Source of the DNA: Hydrogenothermaceae bacterium
GTDB lineage: Bacteria > Aquificota > Aquificia > Aquificales > Hydrogenothermaceae
Direction of reading: 5' to 3'
NCBI GenBank assembly: GCA_027052485.1
Contig: JALUFA010000198.1
Location: forward strand, 1-8,365
Length of the DNA: 8,365 bases
The position numbers and the translations under genes are program-made. Within the stretch, counting starts at the first letter, position 1; every line of letters begins with the position of its first letter. Positions 1-6,829 of the stretch are shown here, in pieces. A model generated the notes under the pieces. That model saw nothing but the letters and a program-made list of their open reading frames with translations, ran no database searches and was not told the DNA's origin.

Positions 1-36
1 GAAATTTAATTAAATTTTTTTCATTTTATCACCAAT

Positions 37-65
37 TCAACAATTAGTAAATTTTATACTATAAT
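37..65 (+). promoter_or_regulatory. Probable sigma70-type promoter of the thrC operon
   Basis: A -35-like TCAACA (37-42, 4 of 6 consensus bases) is followed after 17 nt by a perfect TATAAT (60-65). Transcription would start near 72, giving a leader of roughly 38 nt that contains the GGAGG (95-99) of the first gene. A second overlapping -10-like TATACT lies at 55-60. The 36 nt to the left are almost pure A/T and include the self-complementary AAATTTAATTAAATTT (2-17) followed by T's. That could be the weak end of an upstream transcript, but it is too AT-rich to call a terminator. No riboswitch or T-box fits in the short leader. Confidence 0.6.
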
Positions 66-109
66 ATTAAAATCCGTTATCTACCTAAATTTCCGGAGGC
101 TTGAAGTTA

Positions 110-1351
110 ATGGCAAAAGTTAAAGGCTTAAAGTGCAAAGAGTGTGGAAGAGAGTACCCAATTGAACCTATCCACGTGTGTGAGTTCTGTTTTGGACCAC
201 TGGAAGTTGACTACGATTACGATTATATAAAACAAAACATCTCAAAAGAAAAGATTGAAAAAGGTCCAAAAAGCCTTTGGAGGTACGTTGACCTTCTACC
301 AGTAGATAACCCAACGGTAGGCCTAACAGCAGGTTTTACTCCCCTTATAAAGGCAGAAAAACTTGGAAAAGAGCTAGGTTTAAATAACCTTTATATAAAG
401 GACGATTCGGTAAACCATCCAACATTATCTTTTAAGGACAGAGTCGTAGCTGTAGCCCTTTCAAAAGCAAAAGAGTTCGGCTTTGACACTGCCGCATGTG
501 CTTCCACTGGAAACCTTGCAAACTCCGTTGCAGCAAATGCTGCTGCCGCAGGTATGAACTGCTATGTTTTTATCCCTGCAAACTTGGAAACCAACAAAAT
601 TATAGGCTCGCTTGTTTTCAATCCTACAGTAGTTGCAGTTGAAGGAAACTACGACGATGTTAACAGACTTTCTTCGGAAGTGGCAAATGAGTTTGGATGG
701 GCTTTCGTAAATATCAACATCAGGCCTTACTACTCAGAAGGTTCAAAAACACTTGCCTTTGAGGTTGCAGAGCAGCTTGGATGGAAGGCACCGAACGCTG
801 TAGTTGCTCCAATGGCCTCAGGTTCACTTTACACAAAGATATGGAAAGGTTTTAACGAGCTAAAAACGGTAGGTTTACTAGGCGAAAACGAACAAATGCC
901 AAGGATGTATGGAGCTCAAGCCTCCGGATGTAGTCCAATCTACAAAGCCTTTAAAGAAGGTAGAGATTGGATAACCCCAGAAAAACCAGACACAATCGCT
1001 AAATCTATTGCCATTGGAAACCCTGCAGATGGTCCTTACGCAGTAAAAGTGGCAAAAGAGAGCAACGGTGATATGGAAGTTGCTACAAACGAAGAGATAA
1101 TTGAAGGAATGAAACTCCTTGCAAGCACAGAGGGAATTTTTACAGAAACTGCAGGTGGGACCACAATAGCAGTTTTAAAGAAGCTGGCTGAAAGAGGCGT
1201 ATTTGATAAAGACGAAGTGGTTGTTGCATACATCACAGGAAACGGATACAAAACTATGGAAGTCTTAGAAGGACATTTAAGACAACCGGTTCACATAAAA
1301 CCAACTCTTCACGATTTTAAAGAAAAAGTTATGGGTATAACAGTAAAGTAA
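110..1351 (+). CDS. thrC: Threonine synthase-type PLP enzyme with N-terminal zinc ribbon
   Basis: This 413-residue fold-type II PLP enzyme belongs to the threonine synthase family, which converts O-phosphohomoserine to threonine in the cytoplasm. An N-terminal zinc ribbon has Cys9, Cys12, Cys24 and Cys27 and is typical of the long ThrC form. The PLP lysine is Lys109 in HPTLSFKDR. A cofactor-binding STGN loop lies at 132-135, MASGS at 235-239 and ETAGGTT at 346-352. I chose ATG 110 because GGAGG at 95-99 is 10 nt upstream. An in-frame TTG at 101 would leave only 1 nt of spacing. It heads an operon with a CysO-like sulfur carrier and a NIL-domain protein, the same partnership of PLP enzyme and carrier seen with CysM/CysO. 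A sulfur-incorporating role is therefore possible. The family assignment is secure, but the true reaction is less so. Confidence 0.9.
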   Translation: MAKVKGLKCKECGREYPIEPIHVCEFCFGPLEVDYDYDYIKQNISKEKIEKGPKSLWRYVDLLPVDNPTVGLTAGFTPLIKAEKLGKELGLNNLYIKDDSVNHPTLSFKDRVVAVALSKAKEFGFDTAACASTGNLANSVAANAAAAGMNCYVFIPANLETNKIIGSLVFNPTVVAVEGNYDDVNRLSSEVANEFGWAFVNINIRPYYSEGSKTLAFEVAEQLGWKAPNAVVAPMASGSLYTKIWKGFNELKTVGLLGENEQMPRMYGAQASGCSPIYKAFKEGRDWITPEKPDTIAKSIAIGNPADGPYAVKVAKESNGDMEVATNEEIIEGMKLLASTEGIFTETAGGTTIAVLKKLAERGVFDKDEVVVAYITGNGYKTMEVLEGHLRQPVHIKPTLHDFKEKVMGITVK

Positions 1352-1361
1352 GGAGGTAAAG

Positions 1362-1643
1362 ATGGCAAAAGTAACAGTTAGAATACCTACAGCACTAAGA
1401 AGAGTAACTCAAGGACAAGGGGAAGTTCAGATAGAGGCAAACACTATAGAAGAACTCATAGAAAACCTTGAAAAAGAGTTCCCAGGTATAAAAGAAAGAC
1501 TCGTTGATGAAAACGGTGAGATAAGAAAGTTTGTAAACTTCTTTGTTAATGATGAAGATATAAGATTTTTAGACGGTAAAAACACAAAACTTGAAGATGG
1601 AGCAGTAGTTGCTATTATCCCTGCTATAGCTGGAGGAGTTTAA
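1362..1643 (+). CDS. CysO-like MoaD/ThiS-family sulfur carrier protein (C-terminal GGV)
   Basis: This 93-residue beta-grasp protein of the ThiS/MoaD group carries sulfur as a C-terminal thiocarboxylate after adenylation by an E1-like enzyme. It matches my recollection of mycobacterial CysO in length and in the segments VRIPT (6-10), FVNDEDIRF (61-69) and IIPAIAGG (85-92). CysO ends at Gly-Gly, whereas this protein has one extra residue, Val93. That residue would have to be removed, probably by a JAMM/Mec+-type peptidase, before the carrier could be activated. No such protease lies in the window. ATG 1362 follows GGAGG (1352-1356) with 5 nt spacing, 10 nt after the upstream stop. Its neighbours, a PLP enzyme before it and a NIL protein after it, point to sulfur amino-acid synthesis rather than molybdopterin or thiamine. 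The family is sure; the CysO-like role is inferred. Confidence 0.85.
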   Translation: MAKVTVRIPTALRRVTQGQGEVQIEANTIEELIENLEKEFPGIKERLVDENGEIRKFVNFFVNDEDIRFLDGKNTKLEDGAVVAIIPAIAGGV

Positions 1644-1655
1644 GGAGGGGAAGTT

Positions 1656-1898
1656 ATGAACTCACTAAAGTTAAAACTTATTTACCCTGAAGAAAAGGTA
1701 AAGGAACCAATCCTCAGTAAACTGTGTAAATCCTTTGATGTAGATATAAACATAAGAAAGGGAAACGTACAGGAGCATGTAGGCTGGCTAGACCTCGAGC
1801 TTATAGGAAGAGAAGAGGAGATAGAAAAGGCCGTAAAGTGGCTTGAAGAACAGGGAATAGAGGTTTCCCCGTTAGAAGGCCAAGTCTTTATGGAGTGA
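1656..1898 (+). CDS. Stand-alone NIL-domain protein
   Basis: This 80-residue protein is almost entirely one NIL domain, the small ferredoxin-like fold found at the C-terminus of methionine ABC transporter ATPases (MetN) and fused to ferredoxin in a methanogen homocysteine-forming protein. Family features are the LKLIYPEE start (6-13), PILSKL (18-23), the beta-strand DVDINIRKGNV (29-39), a WLDLELIGREEEIEKA helix-strand unit (44-59) and a terminal GIEV strand (68-71). It has only one Cys (Cys24), so it binds no iron-sulfur cluster by itself. A GGAGGGG Shine-Dalgarno immediately follows the preceding stop, and the ATG is 12 nt beyond that stop. With the threonine-synthase-like enzyme and CysO-like carrier it probably acts in sulfur amino-acid metabolism, perhaps as a methionine sensor or an accessory subunit. 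The exact function is unknown. Confidence 0.8.
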   Translation: MNSLKLKLIYPEEKVKEPILSKLCKSFDVDINIRKGNVQEHVGWLDLELIGREEEIEKAVKWLEEQGIEVSPLEGQVFME

Positions 1899-1902
1899 TA
1901 GG

Positions 1903-2874
1903 GTGGCTGTAAAGTTAGGTGTTATTGATATAGGAACCTACTCTACCCGATTTTTAATATCAGCCATTCATAAAAAAGATACATTGATAGATACTATTAA
2001 ATCTATAGAAGATATCCTTTCCGTCGGAAAGATAACATCCCTAGGTAGAGGCCTTAAAGAAACAGGTAAACTCAGTGAAGAGGCTATGGCTGAGACTCTA
2101 GCCGTGCTTAAAGAGTACAAAATGCTCGCCGGCGAGTATCAAGTAGACCATCTAAAAGCCTATGCAACCCAAGCCTGTAGAGAAGCCGAAAATGGGGCAG
2201 AGTTTATAGAAAGGGTTAGGAAACTTGGAATAGATGTTGAAGTTATAGATGGTGAGAAAGAGGCATACCTTTCATTTTTAGCTACAGCCTACGGAATAAA
2301 CCCTGAAGGAAGTTTTGTAATGATAGACCAGGGGGGAGGTAGTACAGAGTTTGCCTATGGAGAAAAGGAAGGAGAAACCTATAAACTAAAAGAAAGCCAA
2401 TCGTTTCCCTTTGGTATCGTTGGTCTTACAGAGATGTTTATAAAATATGACCCACCAAAACCGGAAGAACTCCAAAAAATGAGAGAGTTTATAAAGCAAC
2501 AGATTGAAAGTATCTATCCAAAGATGAAAGATGCCAAAGAGCTTATAGGTCTAGGTGGGACGATTACAACCCTTGTAGCACTAGAAAACAATATCTTTCC
2601 TTACTCATCTGAAAAAGTCCACAGGAAAAAATTAACAAAACAGCAGATAGAAAAATGGCTTAAAGAACTTGCGTCAATGACCGTTGAAGAGAGAAAAAAG
2701 ATACCTCAGATTGAGGATAAAAGGGCTGAGGTTATTATCGCCGGAATAGTTATATTTGATACAGCTTTGGAAGTATTTAATAAACCAGAGATTACTGTGA
2801 GTGATTGGGGATTAAGACACGGGGCAGTAATAGATTTTGTTATTAACAACTACCCAAATCTGAAAATTTCTTAA
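1903..2874 (+). CDS. ppx: Exopolyphosphatase / guanosine pentaphosphatase (Ppx/GppA family)
   Basis: This 323-residue cytoplasmic phosphatase of the ASKHA (actin-like) superfamily releases terminal phosphate from polyphosphate and/or pppGpp. Visible motifs are phosphate-1 DIGTYSTR (9-16), the ATQACREAEN segment with the likely catalytic Glu94 (88-97), phosphate-2 DQGGGSTE (142-149), FPFGIVGLTE (168-177), GLGGTITTL (216-224) and VSDWGLRHG (299-307). It is the short two-domain form without the C-terminal HD domain of E. coli Ppx/GppA. It resembles the crystallised Aquifex aeolicus enzyme as I remember it, but has His306 where that protein has Glu. The start is GTG 1903, with GGAG (1892-1895) 7 nt upstream inside the NIL gene and only 4 nt between the genes, so translation is probably coupled. 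The stop overlaps the convergent vanZ-like gene. Substrate preference cannot be read from sequence. Confidence 0.9.
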   Translation: MAVKLGVIDIGTYSTRFLISAIHKKDTLIDTIKSIEDILSVGKITSLGRGLKETGKLSEEAMAETLAVLKEYKMLAGEYQVDHLKAYATQACREAENGAEFIERVRKLGIDVEVIDGEKEAYLSFLATAYGINPEGSFVMIDQGGGSTEFAYGEKEGETYKLKESQSFPFGIVGLTEMFIKYDPPKPEELQKMREFIKQQIESIYPKMKDAKELIGLGGTITTLVALENNIFPYSSEKVHRKKLTKQQIEKWLKELASMTVEERKKIPQIEDKRAEVIIAGIVIFDTALEVFNKPEITVSDWGLRHGAVIDFVINNYPNLKIS

Positions 2875-3218
2875 TTTTCTTTCTCTCTAAAAGAAGATAA
2901 GATTTCCACTGAAAAGATAAAAAACATTCCGCATAAAACCCCAAATACATCAGTTACAAAATCTGCATACTCGGCGCATCTGTAAGGTAAAAAGTACTGT
3001 ACAAACTCTATAAATGCACCTAAGAGTGCACCAAACAGGAAGATTGACAAATATCCCGACTTTAGGGCTACCCTCTGCAAAATAGCCAAAACAAAAAACG
3101 CTACAAAGTGATTAATCTTATCCGAAGTAGGAGTTTCAGGAGGAGTTGGATAAAAAGCCATAAACAGTATAAACGCTACATAAAGCCAGAAAAGTATCTT
3201 TAAAACTTTCTCTTTCAA
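2871..3218 (-). CDS. VanZ-family integral membrane protein
   Basis: This 115-residue inner-membrane protein has about four hydrophobic helices (near residues 5-22, 35-50, 57-77 and 88-108). It shows the VanZ pattern: YPTPP after helix 1, K34-H37-F38 opening helix 2, E71-x2-Q74 in helix 3, then R80, D86 and a G93-x3-G97 helix 4. The Asn usual in the DxxxNxxGxxxG motif is Asp90 here. VanZ itself gives low-level teicoplanin resistance, but most family members are uncharacterised and no resistance role is implied. The start is TTG 3218, overlapping the gmk TGA (TTGA). The nearest Shine-Dalgarno (GGGAG) is about 11 nt away, so expression likely depends on coupling to gmk. It is the last gene of the leftward cluster. 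Confidence 0.8.
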   Translation of the reverse strand: MKEKVLKILFWLYVAFILFMAFYPTPPETPTSDKINHFVAFFVLAILQRVALKSGYLSIFLFGALLGAFIEFVQYFLPYRCAEYADFVTDVFGVLCGMFFIFSVEILSSFREKEN

Positions 3219-3841
3219 TTTTGTAGTAGCTCCCTTAACATTGGGTCTTTAATTGTTGACACGTCAAATCTTTCTCTTTTTAAGCGATGGGATAGGATTA
3301 TCTTTTTTATGTTTTCCTTTGCCTCTTCTAAGACGTCATTTACCACTACATAGTCATACTCCTTCCAAGCTGGAAGTTCCTTTTTTGCAGTTTCAAGACG
3401 TTTTTTTATTTCCTCCTCAGACTCTCCTCTTTTTTTCATTCTGTTTATCAACTCTTCTAACGATGGAGGCAGGATAAAAATGGCGTTTAGTTTTATCTTT
3501 TTCCTTAACTGCCTCATTCCCTGCACGTCTATAATAAGAATTACGTCTTTTCCCTCGTTAAGCAGTTTTTCAACCTCGTCCTTTGGAGTACCATAGTAGT
3601 TGTCGTGAACTTTGGCATACTCTAAAAACTTGTCGTTTTTTATAGACTCTTCAAACGCTTCTTTTGTTAAAAAGTAGTAGTCCTTGCCGTCTTCTTCGCC
3701 ATCCCGGGGTTTTCTTGTAGTGCATGTTATAGCCCTTACTAGATTTGGAACTTCTTTTAGAAGCATGTTAACAATCGTTGTTTTCCCACCTCCTGCCGGG
3801 GCAGATATAACAAAAAGCTCTCCTCTCAACCTTCTCTCCAT
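3215..3841 (-). CDS. gmk: Guanylate kinase
   Basis: This 208-residue enzyme phosphorylates GMP to GDP with ATP, an essential cytoplasmic step of nucleotide recycling, and its length is normal for the family. The P-loop is APAGGGKTT (14-22), with Ala where most homologues have Ser (GPSGAGKS). The GMP-binding motif TTRKPRDGE lies at 41-49, with Tyr56, Glu74 and YYGTP (82-86). IDVQG (104-108) is the Walker-B region, followed by the lid segment with RMKKRGE (134-140). The start is uncertain. ATG 3841 has no Shine-Dalgarno, but TTG 3829 lies 6 nt after GGAG and would begin MRGELFVIS, the usual family start, giving 204 residues. A weak promoter (TTGTAA 3882-3887, 18 nt, TACAAT 3858-3863) may precede it. 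The 26-nt gap to kamA is otherwise empty. Confidence 0.95.
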   Translation of the reverse strand: MERRLRGELFVISAPAGGGKTTIVNMLLKEVPNLVRAITCTTRKPRDGEEDGKDYYFLTKEAFEESIKNDKFLEYAKVHDNYYGTPKDEVEKLLNEGKDVILIIDVQGMRQLRKKIKLNAIFILPPSLEELINRMKKRGESEEEIKKRLETAKKELPAWKEYDYVVVNDVLEEAKENIKKIILSHRLKRERFDVSTIKDPMLRELLQN

Positions 3842-3867
3842 CGGTAAAATTTTTAATATTGTAGATG

Positions 3868-4998
3868 TTATTTAAACTGTTTTACAAGCTTTCCTTCATA
3901 ATTTCTAAAGATGACATACTCATCGGTCTCTTCCACTATGTAGTTTGGAAATACGGGGACTTTACCGTACCCTCCCTCAAGGTCTACGGCATAGATTGGC
4001 GTTGCCAGTCCAGAAACTTTACCTCTCAAGTGCTCTAAAATCTCAACCCCTCTGTGTAAATCTGTCCTAAAGTGAATTGTTCCTTCCACAGGGTCGCAGT
4101 AAAAAAGATAGTAAGGCTTTATCTTACATCGGAGTAAGTCTCTCATCAGGGTTTCAATAGTTTTTTCATCATCGTTTACAGACTTCATTAAGACAGTCTG
4201 GTTTAAAACTGGAGTTCCCGTTTTTAAAACGTTTTTAACAGCCTGCTTCGTTATGTTAGTTATCTCATTTGGGTGGTTAAAGTGGCTGACAAGCCATACC
4301 TTATCGTACTTATCAAACAGTTCTAGAAGGCCTTCATCAAAAAATCTGTACGGATTTACAACAAGCTCACGACTTCCGATACGGATGATATCAATATGGT
4401 CTATCTGGTATAGATTTTTTAGTATGTACTCTAATTTTTTATTTGGTAGAGTTAAAGGGTCTCCTCCAGATATTAAAACTTCTCTTATCTGGGGATTTTT
4501 CCTTATGTACTCAAACATCCTGTCATACTCTTCTTTTGGCCTTGCCCGTTCAGGCTCAAGGAAGTTCCTTTTTCTCATACAGTGGCGGCAGTAAACACTA
4601 CAAAAGTTTGTAGCTCTAAAAAGGACTCTATCTGGATAACGATGGGTAAGTCCATCAACCGGTGAAAGTTCTTCTTCCCTAAATGGGTCTAAAGATGTAT
4701 GGGTTTGCTTTTCTGGGTTAATCTCATCTGTATGGGGAAATATCTGTTTAAAAATTGGATCATTGTAGGAAAACTCTTTAATCAGAGAAAGGTAGTAAGG
4801 GGTTGTACCAAAGTGGTAAATGGTGGCGGTTTTAAGGAAAACTTCCTTTAGAGCTTTATCAACGGGAAAAACTTTTCTTACATCCTCTAGAGAAGTTAGT
4901 CTATTTGCTATCTGCCACTTCCAGTCTTCCCAACGGGTTTTATCTACATTTTTGTAGAAAGGGATTTTCTTCCAGTAGCCCTCTTCAAGGTTTACCAT
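3868..4998 (-). CDS. kamA: Lysine 2,3-aminomutase (KamA family, radical SAM)
   Basis: This 376-residue radical SAM/PLP enzyme moves the alpha-amino group of L-lysine to the beta carbon, giving beta-lysine. The [4Fe-4S] motif is Cys133-x3-Cys137-x2-Cys140 in NFCSVYCRHCMRKR. SAM-binding SGGDPLTL lies at 177-184. Asp302 (YCDP) and Asp339 (AVDL) correspond to the two aspartates that hold the lysine side-chain amine in the clostridial enzyme. The PLP lysine is Lys346 in GGYGKVP. Both aspartates argue for lysine rather than glutamate, and the second argues against EpmB. Clostridial LAM is longer and has a Cys-rich zinc site near its C-terminus, which is absent here. The ATG directly abuts the upstream gene's TAG with no clear Shine-Dalgarno, implying coupled translation. 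No beta-lysine acetyltransferase (AblB) is nearby. Confidence 0.85.
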   Translation of the reverse strand: MVNLEEGYWKKIPFYKNVDKTRWEDWKWQIANRLTSLEDVRKVFPVDKALKEVFLKTATIYHFGTTPYYLSLIKEFSYNDPIFKQIFPHTDEINPEKQTHTSLDPFREEELSPVDGLTHRYPDRVLFRATNFCSVYCRHCMRKRNFLEPERARPKEEYDRMFEYIRKNPQIREVLISGGDPLTLPNKKLEYILKNLYQIDHIDIIRIGSRELVVNPYRFFDEGLLELFDKYDKVWLVSHFNHPNEITNITKQAVKNVLKTGTPVLNQTVLMKSVNDDEKTIETLMRDLLRCKIKPYYLFYCDPVEGTIHFRTDLHRGVEILEHLRGKVSGLATPIYAVDLEGGYGKVPVFPNYIVEETDEYVIFRNYEGKLVKQFK

Positions 4999-5412
4999 CT
5001 AGATACCAGTCTTTCTTACTGTGTGAACCACAACTTCGTTGCTAAAAAGATTTACCATTACAACTATGACATAGAAGAAAATGTAAAATGTCGCAAGTTT
5101 AACGTTTTCTTTTCTTAGTAGATAAGAACGGACAATCAGAATAAATAAAAAGGCAACAGTCAGTGCTAATCCAAGTATCTCGTGTAGTCTAAAAGGCTGA
5201 TTTTCATTTAAAGAACGAAGATAAACATACTCTTCAATGCCAGATAAACCTGCTAGTATCGCAAGTAAACTTCCAAGTATTACAATTGCTCCTGATATTT
5301 TTGATACTAAATCTTTCTGGGTTATCACAGCTCCAAGCTCAAAAAAGAGTCCTAAAAGGGGAATAAGGACGGCAAACCGTCCAAAAAAGGCGTGAAATAG
5401 GTTTATATCCAT
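4999..5412 (-). CDS. DUF2231-like four-helix membrane protein
   Basis: This 137-residue protein has four predicted membrane helices (about 9-29, 38-57, 77-97 and 106-124) and short loops. It looks like the DUF2231 family. A His at the mouth of helix 1 (HAFFGRF, 7-13) is followed by a Pro-containing helix. A second His opens helix 3 (LHEILG, 76-81), and a third lies in the C-terminal tail (NEVVVHTVRKTG, His130). Conserved histidines near the membrane face hint at haem or metal binding, but this is unproven for the family. No signal peptide is seen. The ATG shares one base with the aldolase stop (TGATG at 5414-5410), a classic coupling arrangement. Its next neighbour, kamA, starts immediately after its stop. 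Function is unknown; family assignment is moderate. Confidence 0.65.
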   Translation of the reverse strand: MDINLFHAFFGRFAVLIPLLGLFFELGAVITQKDLVSKISGAIVILGSLLAILAGLSGIEEYVYLRSLNENQPFRLHEILGLALTVAFLFILIVRSYLLRKENVKLATFYIFFYVIVVMVNLFSNEVVVHTVRKTGI

Positions 5413-6791
5413 CAGTTGTTCTTTAATGCACCGTACGGTAGTTTTACAAGTTTAATGTACTTATCTGTGTACTCCCTTGTGTTAAACACGTTAAGCTTTT
5501 CAAACAGAAACTCAAACTTTTTCTTTAATGCTTCTAAGATTTTAGCTTTTACCTCTTCGTCTAAAGTCCACCACTGGTATTTAAAAGGCCCAAATCCTTT
5601 CTTTCTTGTCTTATAAATGAACTGTTCTTCCGTCCATCCTTCCTTCCACTCGTTTTTTAGATTTTCTTTTATCCAGCTATAAATCTCATTTTTGAAATCT
5701 TCAGGGATAAGGTCGTACATAATGTTTTGAAATCCTGTTGCAAGGTGAATTTCACAGCAGTTGCTTTTTGGGAATTTATCAAAAAGTTCATCTGGGAGTG
5801 TTGATGCTCCATGTTGAACGGTTCCACCAAGGCCGTACTTTTCCCTTGCTACTTTTCCGATGTCTCTTAAAACATCAAAGTCCAGCTTTACTTCAGCTAT
5901 ACTTCCATCTGGAAGAGGCACTCCACCGTGCTCTGTTCCTGTCTGAACTGAAATTTTTGAGATACCAGACATACCTTCAGGTATGTTTTCAAGGTATCCT
6001 TCCATAAATGCTTCAAACTCCTCTACAGTAGAGTTTTTCCCGCCTATATGACCGATTTCAGCACCGATAGATACGGTAATCCCTTCTGGCTCTATCTGTC
6101 TGATGTACTGTGTCATTTTCGCTGTATTTATGTAGTTGTGGTACTGCTGTTCTTTTAACGTAGGTTTTGAGTAATCAACCAGCGTAGATGGGTCTATATC
6201 TATGTTATAAAACCCTGCTTCAATAGCTTCTTTTGTTAGCTCTTTAATTCTTTCTAGTTCTTTCTCTGGATTTTCTTGGTACTTTTTGGCGTTAAACTGG
6301 AAGTGGTCTCCTTGAATAAAAACAGGTCCTTTATAACCTTCTTTGATAGCCGCAGCGAGTACTGCGGATGCGTATTCCGAAGGTCTCTGGAATGTGTATC
6401 CTATCTCTGATTTTGCTATCTCAAAGATAAAAGCTCCAACGTTGTTTTCCAGAGCAACCTTAAATATCTGTCTTGCAACGTCATAGGTCATTCCTCTGAT
6501 ATTTATAGCCGGAGTTGTAAAGTCTCTGGTCTCTCCTCTACCCATAGCCATGTAAAGGTTGTGAATAGAAGCAGGCACAGCCCCAAACTCATTTGCAATG
6601 TCTCTTATAAGCTTTTTTGCCTCTTCTTTTGTGGTTTCATCCTCTGAAAAAACAGCAGTGTATATAAGGTCATCTATAACTGAGTCTCTCAGTTTTTGTT
6701 CGTCTGTTATCTTAACACCCGTATCTGATATCTCAACAGCTGGAGATAAAATCTGCTTTAGCTCGTCAATAGTTTTTGCTATGTTAGGCAT
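5412..6791 (-). CDS. Class II (metal-dependent) fructose-bisphosphate aldolase family, long form
   Basis: This 459-residue TIM-barrel aldolase of the zinc-dependent class II group is expected to split or form fructose 1,6-bisphosphate from dihydroxyacetone phosphate and glyceraldehyde 3-phosphate. The catalytic/metal pair is Asp162-His163 in GDHFQFN. The acidic/glycine motif AEIGHIGGKN lies at 244-253. His288 (TGTEHGG) and His327 (QHGAST) match the other metal ligands, and EIHLATGFQN (347-356) replaces the usual NIDTD substrate strand. An extra stretch of about 90 residues before the barrel and a long lysine- and tryptophan-rich tail after it make the protein about 100 residues longer than typical FbaA. 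It may act on another phosphorylated sugar. GGAGGG, 5 nt before ATG 6791, is one of the best ribosome sites in the window, fitting high expression. Confidence 0.8.
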   Translation of the reverse strand: MPNIAKTIDELKQILSPAVEISDTGVKITDEQKLRDSVIDDLIYTAVFSEDETTKEEAKKLIRDIANEFGAVPASIHNLYMAMGRGETRDFTTPAINIRGMTYDVARQIFKVALENNVGAFIFEIAKSEIGYTFQRPSEYASAVLAAAIKEGYKGPVFIQGDHFQFNAKKYQENPEKELERIKELTKEAIEAGFYNIDIDPSTLVDYSKPTLKEQQYHNYINTAKMTQYIRQIEPEGITVSIGAEIGHIGGKNSTVEEFEAFMEGYLENIPEGMSGISKISVQTGTEHGGVPLPDGSIAEVKLDFDVLRDIGKVAREKYGLGGTVQHGASTLPDELFDKFPKSNCCEIHLATGFQNIMYDLIPEDFKNEIYSWIKENLKNEWKEGWTEEQFIYKTRKKGFGPFKYQWWTLDEEVKAKILEALKKKFEFLFEKLNVFNTREYTDKYIKLVKLPYGALKNN

Positions 6792-6823
6792 ATAAACCCT
6801 CCTTATTTACTTTTGCAAAAAAA

Positions 6824-6829
6824 ATTATA
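6824..6829 (-). promoter_or_regulatory. Possible -10 element for the aldolase operon
   Basis: A perfect TATAAT reads leftward just inside the 38-nt gap between ttuA and the aldolase. Transcription from it would begin near 6816 and give a leader of about 24 nt containing the strong GGAGGG. No good -35 is seen 16-18 nt upstream, where the sequence is the ttuA 3' end, and AT-rich gaps often hold such hexamers by chance. If real, it would uncouple aldolase from the tRNA/ttu genes upstream. Confidence 0.25.

Noticed and set aside
101..109. TTG 101 as the thrC start
   Set aside because: Only 1 nt separates it from GGAGG, too close for initiation; ATG 110 is well placed.
1036..1251. 71-codon leftward open frame inside thrC
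   Set aside because: It lies opposite conserved ThrC sequence with shadow-type composition and no supporting start signal.
2837..2849. TTGTTATTAACAA palindrome near the ppx 3' end as a terminator
   Set aside because: It is entirely AT-rich with a single central base and no T-tract, and it lies within ppx codons.
3253..3875. Two rightward open frames antisense to gmk
   Set aside because: They mirror the guanylate kinase coding sequence and show no independent coding signal.
4253..4594. 113-codon rightward open frame inside kamA
   Set aside because: It is antisense to the conserved radical SAM core, is rich in Ser/Leu/Phe as expected for a shadow frame, has no ribosome site, and resembles no known protein.
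5416..6795. Three rightward open frames antisense to the aldolase gene
   Set aside because: All lie across from conserved aldolase residues, lack ribosome sites, and have biased shadow composition.
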